Source: Betaproteobacteria bacterium | Lineage (GTDB): Bacteria > Pseudomonadota > Gammaproteobacteria > Burkholderiales > SG8-41 | Direction of reading: 5' to 3' | Length of the DNA stretch: 64,000 bases | Assembly (NCBI GenBank): GCA_028292435.1 | Contig: JAQGMI010000088.1 | Location: 39,406-103,405 of the forward strand | In this document: in pieces, positions 59,046-64,000 of the stretch | How positions within the stretch are numbered: position 1 is the first letter of the stretch | Layout of the letters: every line of letters begins with the position of its first letter | Notes under the pieces: generated by a model | What the model saw: the letters and a program-made list of their open reading frames with translations, nothing else | Told to the model about the DNA's origin: nothing | The model's database searches: none | Made by a program: the position numbers and the translations under genes

Positions 59046-59657
59046 TTAGCTTTTGACGCCTAAAGCAGCGAGCACCGAAGCACGCTTGTCGCGCGCGGCA
59101 TCGTTGACTTTCGTGTACAGATTCCCGCCGTGGCTGTCCATCGCAACCAGCAGCGGACCGAAACCCTTGACGCGAAACTTCCATAACGATTCGGGATTCA
59201 GGTCATCGAGATCGACGTCTTCTATCTGCTCCACCCAGGTCGTCTCGAGCGCCGCGGCGCCGCCGATAATCGCAAGATAAACGCCGCCGACGTCTGTAAA
59301 CGCAGCCTGCGAGGCGGCAAATAAACCACCTTTGCCGATCACGATACGCACACCATATTGTTCCATCAGCGGGCGCGTGAACCGCTCCATGCGCGCGCTG
59401 GTCGTCGTGCCGATGCAAATCGGTTCATAACCCGAGGGATGCGCAACTGTCTCGCCGACCCACTTGACGTTCGGCGCCGTATGAATGACCGCATGCCCTT
59501 TGAGATCGAAGCGCGTCGTGCGGCCACGATCGAACATGTGAATCAGCGTTGCATCGCGGATGCCGAAGAGCGTCTGATTCAAGGTGACGGTATCATTCAC
59601 CTTCAGCTTGCGCACGTCGGCTTCGGACACCGGCATGTTGAAATCGTAGTGGGCCAT
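59046..59657 (-). CDS. class I fumarase / tartrate dehydratase beta subunit
   Basis: 203 aa from the ATG at 59657, with AGGAAAT upstream. Beta-subunit motifs: VNDTVTLNQTLFGIRDATLIHMFDRGR, VGETVAHPSGYEPICIGTTTSARMERFTRPLMEQYGVRIVIGKGG, and the C-terminal LWKFRVKGFGPLLVAMDSHGGNLY. It completes the [4Fe-4S] hydro-lyase with the alpha subunit encoded directly upstream (gap 11 bases). Whether it acts on malate/fumarate, mesaconate or tartrate cannot be decided. Confidence 0.93.
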   Translation of the reverse strand: MAHYDFNMPVSEADVRKLKVNDTVTLNQTLFGIRDATLIHMFDRGRTTRFDLKGHAVIHTAPNVKWVGETVAHPSGYEPICIGTTTSARMERFTRPLMEQYGVRIVIGKGGLFAASQAAFTDVGGVYLAIIGGAAALETTWVEQIEDVDLDDLNPESLWKFRVKGFGPLLVAMDSHGGNLYTKVNDAARDKRASVLAALGVKS

Positions 59658-59668
59658 GGCGTGATTTC

Positions 59669-60544
59669 CTAGAAGCCGTAGCTCAAGCCCGCGGGCGTGA
59701 ACGTCGCGCGAGCCCGCCGCGCCGAGTGGCATTGCATGTTCACGGCAACCGGGTTCATCGTGATATGCGTCGCCGCGGTCTCCACATGCACCGCGAACGA
59801 GGTCGAGTCGCCGCCCAGCCCCTGCGGTCCCACGCCGAGTTTATTGACCACGCCCGACAATTCCTTTTCCAGCTTGGCGCCTTCCGGATCGCTGCATTGC
59901 GAGCCAAGCGCTCGAGTCGCCGCGACTTTCGACAGATGTACGCAAAGGTCCGCAGTGCCGCCGACGCCGACGCCGACAATGGTTGGCGGGCAGGTTTTGC
60001 CGCCGGCGTCGAGCACGCAATCGATGACAAAAGTTTTTACGGCGTCGACGCCGTCGGCGGGTATGGCCATCTTGAGCCACGAATTGTTTTCGGAGCCGCT
60101 GCCCTTCGGGATCATCTCGATCGACAAAGTGTCCTGCTCGTCCGAAAAATCGATGTTGATGACCGGCACAAGACGACCGCAGGACGTGTGCTCGTTCTTG
60201 CGCGTGACCGGATGCACGACCGACGACCGCAATGGATGCTCTTTGGTCGCGCGTGCGCAGCCGTCCGCGATCGCTTTCTTCAGCGCGTGACCGTCGACTT
60301 CGATGCCGCGCCCGATTACGACGTTGTAAATCGGGATCCCGGTGTCCTGGCAGAGCAGGTTGTTGGTCGCTTCCGCAACCTTGATGTTCGTGATCATGGT
60401 GCCGAGCACCGACTTGCCGGTCGCGTCGGTCTCGGTCTTATCGAGACGGCTGAAACCTTCTTTGATGTCGGGCGGCAACAATTTCACCGCGCGGATATAG
60501 AGTTCTTTACACGCGTCTTCGACTTGTTTCAAATCTACTTTCAT
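59669..60544 (-). CDS. class I fumarase / tartrate dehydratase alpha subunit
   Basis: 291 aa. Conserved Cys residues for the [4Fe-4S] cluster occur in NNLLCQDTGIPIY, and later in TCPPTIVGVGVGGTADLCVHLS and SQCSDPEGAKLE. LLPPDIKEGFSRLDKTETDATGKSVLGTMITNIKVAEATNN is the family's N-terminal stretch. Acts with the beta subunit in a heteromer. Follows the ABC permease gene by six bases, tying the hydro-lyase to the transporter's substrate. Confidence 0.93.
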   Translation of the reverse strand: MKVDLKQVEDACKELYIRAVKLLPPDIKEGFSRLDKTETDATGKSVLGTMITNIKVAEATNNLLCQDTGIPIYNVVIGRGIEVDGHALKKAIADGCARATKEHPLRSSVVHPVTRKNEHTSCGRLVPVINIDFSDEQDTLSIEMIPKGSGSENNSWLKMAIPADGVDAVKTFVIDCVLDAGGKTCPPTIVGVGVGGTADLCVHLSKVAATRALGSQCSDPEGAKLEKELSGVVNKLGVGPQGLGGDSTSFAVHVETAATHITMNPVAVNMQCHSARRARATFTPAGLSYGF

Positions 60545-60550
60545 TTGGAC

Positions 60551-61420
60551 CTAGCCTTGCATGCCCCACTTGCGGACGGTTTTCAATTCAATGTTGCGGA
60601 AAATAAAATTTTCAACGAACAGCCCGATGATGATCACCGAGAACAATCCGGCAAACACGTTGGCAATTTCGAGCTGGTTCTTGTTTTCGTAAATAAACCA
60701 GCCAAGCCCGCCCGAGCCCGACGATACGCCGAACACGAGCTCGGCCGCGATCAGGGTGCGCCACGCAAACGCCCAGCCGATTTTCATGCCGGTCAGGATG
60801 TTCGGGAACGCCGCCGGAATCAGGATTTTCATTACGTAGCGCGGCCCGGTAAGCCCGTAATTGCGGCCGACCATACGCATTGTCTGCGACACCGACAAAA
60901 ATCCGGAATGCGTATTGAGTGCGACCGGCCACAGCACCGAGTGAATCAGGACGAAAACCAGGCTGCCGTTGCCGAGGCCGAACCAGATCAGCGCGAGCGG
61001 CAATAACGCGATGGCGGGCAGCGGATTGAACATCGCCGTCAGCGTTTCGAGAAGATCATTGCCAATGCGCGACGTAATCGCGAGCGCCGTCAGCACGGAG
61101 GCTAAGAACATGCCCGCGAAGTAGCCCATCAGCAGTACCTTGATCGAGAACCAGCCTCGCTGGAGCAGCACGCCGTTCTGGATGTTTTCGTAGAACGCGG
61201 CCAGGGTGTCGCTGAATTTCGGAAACAGCAGCGGATTATTGAGCACGCTCGAGTAGATTTGCCATGCCGCCGCGAGCAGCAGCAACAGGATGCCTTTGCG
61301 CACCGCTGCGTTATTGAATATTTTTTCCCAGGTAGTCAGCGGCTTCTCGACGACGCCGAATGCGCTCGTCTCGACTTCGCACACGAACTCGGGACGCTGG
61401 ACTAACACGTTATCAGCCAT
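60551..61420 (-). CDS. ABC transporter permease (SsuC/TauC/NrtB type)
   Basis: 289 aa from the ATG at 61420, overlapping the ATPase gene by eight bases, a typical coupling. About six helices and the permease coupling motif (IAAELVFGVSSGSGGLGWFIYENKNQLE in the EAA loop region). Preceded by LLPLALIWFGLGNGSLVFVLIHSVLWPVALNT. This class imports sulfonates, nitrate, taurine or aromatic/pyrimidine-type substrates with an NMT1/SsuA receptor, but no such receptor gene adjoins; a Bug receptor takes that place. Confidence 0.92.
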   Translation of the reverse strand: MADNVLVQRPEFVCEVETSAFGVVEKPLTTWEKIFNNAAVRKGILLLLLAAAWQIYSSVLNNPLLFPKFSDTLAAFYENIQNGVLLQRGWFSIKVLLMGYFAGMFLASVLTALAITSRIGNDLLETLTAMFNPLPAIALLPLALIWFGLGNGSLVFVLIHSVLWPVALNTHSGFLSVSQTMRMVGRNYGLTGPRYVMKILIPAAFPNILTGMKIGWAFAWRTLIAAELVFGVSSGSGGLGWFIYENKNQLEIANVFAGLFSVIIIGLFVENFIFRNIELKTVRKWGMQG

Positions 61421-62198
61421 GAGGCGCTGCCTCCTCTTCAATCTTATCGGCGAACAGCATGTCGTGGATGCTGTCGGACAATTTCTTGCCATTGGCGCCG
61501 ACATGATCGGTGCCGTCGCTGTTCAGTTCAGCCTTCACGCGGCCCGGATGCGGCGAGAGCAGCAGGATCCGATTGCCGACGAGTACCGCCTCTGGAATCG
61601 AGTGCGTGACGAACAACACCGTGAAATGGGTGTCGTCCCATAACTGCAACAGTTCTTCCTGCATTTTGCGGCGTGTGAGCGCATCGAGCGCGGCGAATGG
61701 CTCATCCATCAGCAAAACGTCGGGTTCCATCGCCATGCCGCGCGCAATCGCCACGCGCTGCTTCATGCCGCCCGACAGCGTGTGCGGATAACTATTTGCA
61801 AACTGCGTGAGCCTGACTTTCTCAATGTATTGCATGGCCTTGTCGGCGGCGGCCTTGCCCTTCAGGCGGCCGCTCGCAGTCAACGCGAACATGACGTTCT
61901 CTTTGACCGTTTTCCACGGCAGAAGTTGGTCAAACTCCTGAAATACGAACACGCGGTCGGCGCCTGGCCGGGTAACGACCTCGCCGTTCAACCGCATGCT
62001 GCCTTCGACCGGCTGCATATAACCGCCAACGGCTTTGAGCAGCGTTGATTTACCGCAGCCCGATGGCCCGAGAATTACGAAGCGGTCGGATTTATAAACT
62101 TTGAAGTCGATGCGATACGTCGCGGTGACCAGATGCTCCTTCGTCTTGTATTGCAGCGTAACGCCGTTGACTTCGAGCAGAGCTTTAGCTGAATTCAT
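61413..62198 (-). CDS. ABC transporter ATP-binding protein (SsuB/TauB type)
   Basis: 261 aa. Walker A GPSGCGKSTLL, Q-loop VFQEFDQLLPW, signature LSGGMKQRVAIARG, Walker B VLLMDEPFAALD and H-loop VLFVTHSIPEAV all present. Drives the adjacent permease. Thirty bases separate it from the preceding Bug gene. Confidence 0.95.
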   Translation of the reverse strand: MNSAKALLEVNGVTLQYKTKEHLVTATYRIDFKVYKSDRFVILGPSGCGKSTLLKAVGGYMQPVEGSMRLNGEVVTRPGADRVFVFQEFDQLLPWKTVKENVMFALTASGRLKGKAAADKAMQYIEKVRLTQFANSYPHTLSGGMKQRVAIARGMAMEPDVLLMDEPFAALDALTRRKMQEELLQLWDDTHFTVLFVTHSIPEAVLVGNRILLLSPHPGRVKAELNSDGTDHVGANGKKLSDSIHDMLFADKIEEEAAPHG

Positions 62199-62227
62199 TT
62201 TTTATATTCCTGCAATCGCAGTGCGTT

Positions 62228-63190
62228 TCAATCAACCTGCAATTTGCGTTCTTTCACGATTTTTGACCAGCGTTCGGTCTCCTCGCGCACATACTTCGTG
62301 AAGTCCGGCGGATTGCTGCCAACCGGCACCATGCCCAGCCCTTCGAAGCGACTCTTGATGTCAGCTGCCGCCAGCGCCTTGCTGGTATCGCGATAAATCT
62401 TCTCGATGACGTCTTTGGAGGTTCCGGTCGGTACCATGAAACCAAACCAGCCCAGGTTCTCGAAGCCCGGCAACGTCTCTGCGACCGCCGGCACGTCAGG
62501 CAACTGCGGCGAACGTTGCTTGCTCGTGACACCGAGCGCGCGCAATTTTTTCTGCTGAATGAAATGGATGGCGGCGGCCAGGTTGGGTGTCGAGAACGGC
62601 ACCTGGCCGGCCATCGTATCGACAATTGCCGGCGCTTCGCCTTTGTACGGAATATGAATCACTTCGATCTTTGCCGCATACAAAAAGTTTTCGGCGGCAA
62701 GATGCGTCTGGCTGCCGAAGCCTGCCGAGCCGTAGGAAATCTGGCGCGGTTTCGCCTTCGCGAGGTCGATAAACTCTTTGACGGTTTTCGGCGGGAATGT
62801 CGGCGTTACGATCAGCACCTGCGGGCCGCTCGCAACGTTGGTCACAGGCACTAGGTCCTTCTCCGGATCGAACGGCATCTTCTTGTAGAGATGCTGGTTC
62901 GCTGTCACGATTGAACCGGAAGTCATGAACAAAGTGTAGCCATCAGGCGCGCTGCGCGCCGCCAGTTCGCCGCCGATGTTGCCGCCGGCACCCGCTCGAT
63001 TATCGACCACAACCTGTTGAGCCCAGATCTCGTTCAGCTTTTGCGCCACCACCCGCGTCACGATATCGGTTGCGCCGCCGGCCGCGAACGGGACGATGAT
63101 CCGTACGGGCTTGCCCGGATAAGTTTGCGCGACGGCGGATGCCGATGCAGATACAGCGGCGCATAGCGCAAAGCACGGCATGACACGCAT
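62228..63190 (-). CDS. Bug-family (TctC) solute-binding protein at the head of an ABC-fumarase operon
   Basis: 320 aa from the ATG at 63190, with GGAGGATTC upstream (the ORF start at 63322 overlaps unrelated sequence). Signal peptide ending ASAVAQ. Ligand loop PFAAGGATDIVTR, DNRAGAGGNIGGEL, SAPDGYTLFMTSG, HIPYKGEAPAIVDTM, end ERWSKIVKERKLQVD. Located where an ABC receptor gene would be expected, just before the ATPase and permease genes. Confidence 0.9.
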   Translation of the reverse strand: MRVMPCFALCAAVSASASAVAQTYPGKPVRIIVPFAAGGATDIVTRVVAQKLNEIWAQQVVVDNRAGAGGNIGGELAARSAPDGYTLFMTSGSIVTANQHLYKKMPFDPEKDLVPVTNVASGPQVLIVTPTFPPKTVKEFIDLAKAKPRQISYGSAGFGSQTHLAAENFLYAAKIEVIHIPYKGEAPAIVDTMAGQVPFSTPNLAAAIHFIQQKKLRALGVTSKQRSPQLPDVPAVAETLPGFENLGWFGFMVPTGTSKDVIEKIYRDTSKALAAADIKSRFEGLGMVPVGSNPPDFTKYVREETERWSKIVKERKLQVD

Positions 63191-63261
63191 GAATCCTCCG
63201 GTCGGCAGGGAAGGCTTGAAAAATACCCCGCGTAGTTTACATCGTTCCATCGCAGCGCACG

Positions 63262-64000
63262 TCAGTGGAAGATGTAGATCGGACTCGACCAGATCAGGTG
63301 GCCGTCTTCCTGCGTCACGCATACATATAGCGCGTTGTCGCCGGTATCGGTCAACGCAATGCGGCGTTCGATTTGAGCGCGCGTCTCGGTGTTTTCATCC
63401 GGCAGCCTGAACACGCGCAGCTGGCGCTTGATGCCCCCGTTAGCGAAGACCCGGTCTTCAAGCCCGATGTCGGCGACCTTGATTTCCGTCTTGACGAGCG
63501 GCGTGTCGATTTTCAAAGTGCCGGCATTGGCATCCGTGAGCCAGGCATCAAATCCCGCGAATCCCCCGGTCGTGAGCCCGCCCCATCTCAGCTCGCCAGG
63601 TGCCGATTGCTCAAGCTTCTTGTCAAGATTCCAGAAGTTGATCGTGCGAACTTTTTCAAAACGGTTGCCCGACAGCGTGCAGCCGCCGTCCCATACGGTT
63701 TGGCGCCCGCGCCCGCGATACTCGGAACCTTCCCAGATCACGCGAATGCGGCGGCCTAGCGATTTCTGCTCGAACGGACGAAAGGTCTCGAGCGTCTGCA
63801 AACGGTTACGAATTTCAATGCGCTCGATCGGCGCCGACGCGTGCACGTCAATGTTAAACGTCACTTCGCGTTCGGCCGAACGCACGATGTCGCCCATCAT
63901 TGCGGTTTTTACTTTGCGGCTGGTGGTGGGGCCGAGATTGGGGTCGTCGGCATAAAGCTCGGCCTCGCCAGCGAAATTTACGCGCGTGTCGAGCACCATA
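63262..64000 (-). CDS. DUF3604 protein, C-terminal part (cut by window edge)
   Basis: The frame is open to the right edge; the 246 codons seen end at the TGA at 63262. The C-terminal text fits DUF3604 proteins: APIERIEIRNRLQTLETFRP, WEGSEYRGRGRQTVWDGGC, FDAWLTDANAGTLKIDTPLVK, RIALTDTGDNALYVCVTQEDGHLIWSSPIYIF. DUF3604 proteins are large, predicted PHP-like metal-dependent hydrolases often linked to organic-acid or halogenated-compound clusters. The catalytic N-terminal part is outside the window. Confidence 0.82.
   Translation of the reverse strand, partial: MVLDTRVNFAGEAELYADDPNLGPTTSRKVKTAMMGDIVRSAEREVTFNIDVHASAPIERIEIRNRLQTLETFRPFEQKSLGRRIRVIWEGSEYRGRGRQTVWDGGCTLSGNRFEKVRTINFWNLDKKLEQSAPGELRWGGLTTGGFAGFDAWLTDANAGTLKIDTPLVKTEIKVADIGLEDRVFANGGIKRQLRVFRLPDENTETRAQIERRIALTDTGDNALYVCVTQEDGHLIWSSPIYIFH

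Noticed and set aside
59726..61006. 426-aa ORF on the plus strand
   Set aside because: It is antisense to the fumarase alpha and ABC permease genes, which have clear motifs; its Arg/His/Asp-rich text is typical of shadow frames in GC-rich DNA.

Overview
This 64 kb window looks like chromosomal DNA of a betaproteobacterium, most likely in or near Burkholderiales. It is GC-rich. It carries the conserved block tsaD / rpsU-yqeY-dnaG-rpoD with plsY, folB and xerD alongside. It also has the large expansion of 'Bug' (TctC-type) periplasmic solute-binding proteins typical of Bordetella, Cupriavidus and related environmental lineages. Genes fill almost everything: no stretch over 300 bases lacks one. 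I see no insertion sequence, prophage, integron, rRNA or CRISPR array.

Layout. 1-14 kb: the start of a PQQ-dependent alcohol dehydrogenase (cut by the left edge), a Tat-lipoprotein amidohydrolase, a tandem pair of Bug receptors, an outer-membrane barrel protein, a decayed metE-like fragment behind an amidase, a MaoC hydratase, a saccharopine-dehydrogenase-like protein, a third Bug, an aromatic-ring FAD monooxygenase diverging from an uncharacterised ~355-aa protein, and an M28 peptidase. 14.4-18.8 kb: an enolase-superfamily enzyme, a second copy of the uncharacterised family, and directly upstream of it a gene with an in-frame TGA inside a Sec-Gly-Ser-Cys motif, followed by a convincing bacterial SECIS hairpin. 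This is a UGSC-family selenoprotein, and plain ORF calling splits it in two. A DctP-like protein without signal peptide diverges from it. 18.8-32.7 kb: a carboxymuconolactone-decarboxylase-like gene followed by three consecutive Bug genes, an oxaloacetate-decarboxylase-like enzyme, a rhomboid protease, an atypical Bug coupled to pncC, and a FAD dehydrogenase-Bug-racemase-SDR operon.

32.7-43.4 kb is housekeeping: a CAU-anticodon tRNA, an O-GlcNAc-transferase-like TPR protein, rpoD, dnaG, yqeY, rpsU (with a near-perfect sigma-70 promoter and a terminator), tsaD, plsY, folB, xerD and ogt. 43.3-46.5 kb encodes a complete TRAP-TAXI transporter. 47-51.4 kb is a plus-strand set: Bug, CaiB/BaiF CoA-transferase, lactonase-type propeller, GFA protein and DUF1801. 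51.4-56.2 kb holds a phytanoyl-CoA dioxygenase relative, two convergent Bugs, a small WYL-like protein, a VOC protein and an intradiol dioxygenase. 56.2-63.2 kb is one minus-strand operon: Bug, ABC ATPase, ABC permease, two-subunit class I fumarase/tartrate dehydratase, a fumarate-reductase-like flavoprotein and an Ldh2-type dehydrogenase. The right edge cuts a DUF3604 protein.

Overall theme: uptake and breakdown of organic acids and aromatic-derived carboxylates. Thirteen Bug receptors sit in the window, but no TctA/TctB membrane subunits, so most must work with membrane partners encoded elsewhere or act as sensors or scavengers. Assignments come from reading translated sequences and motifs by eye; no database search was run.
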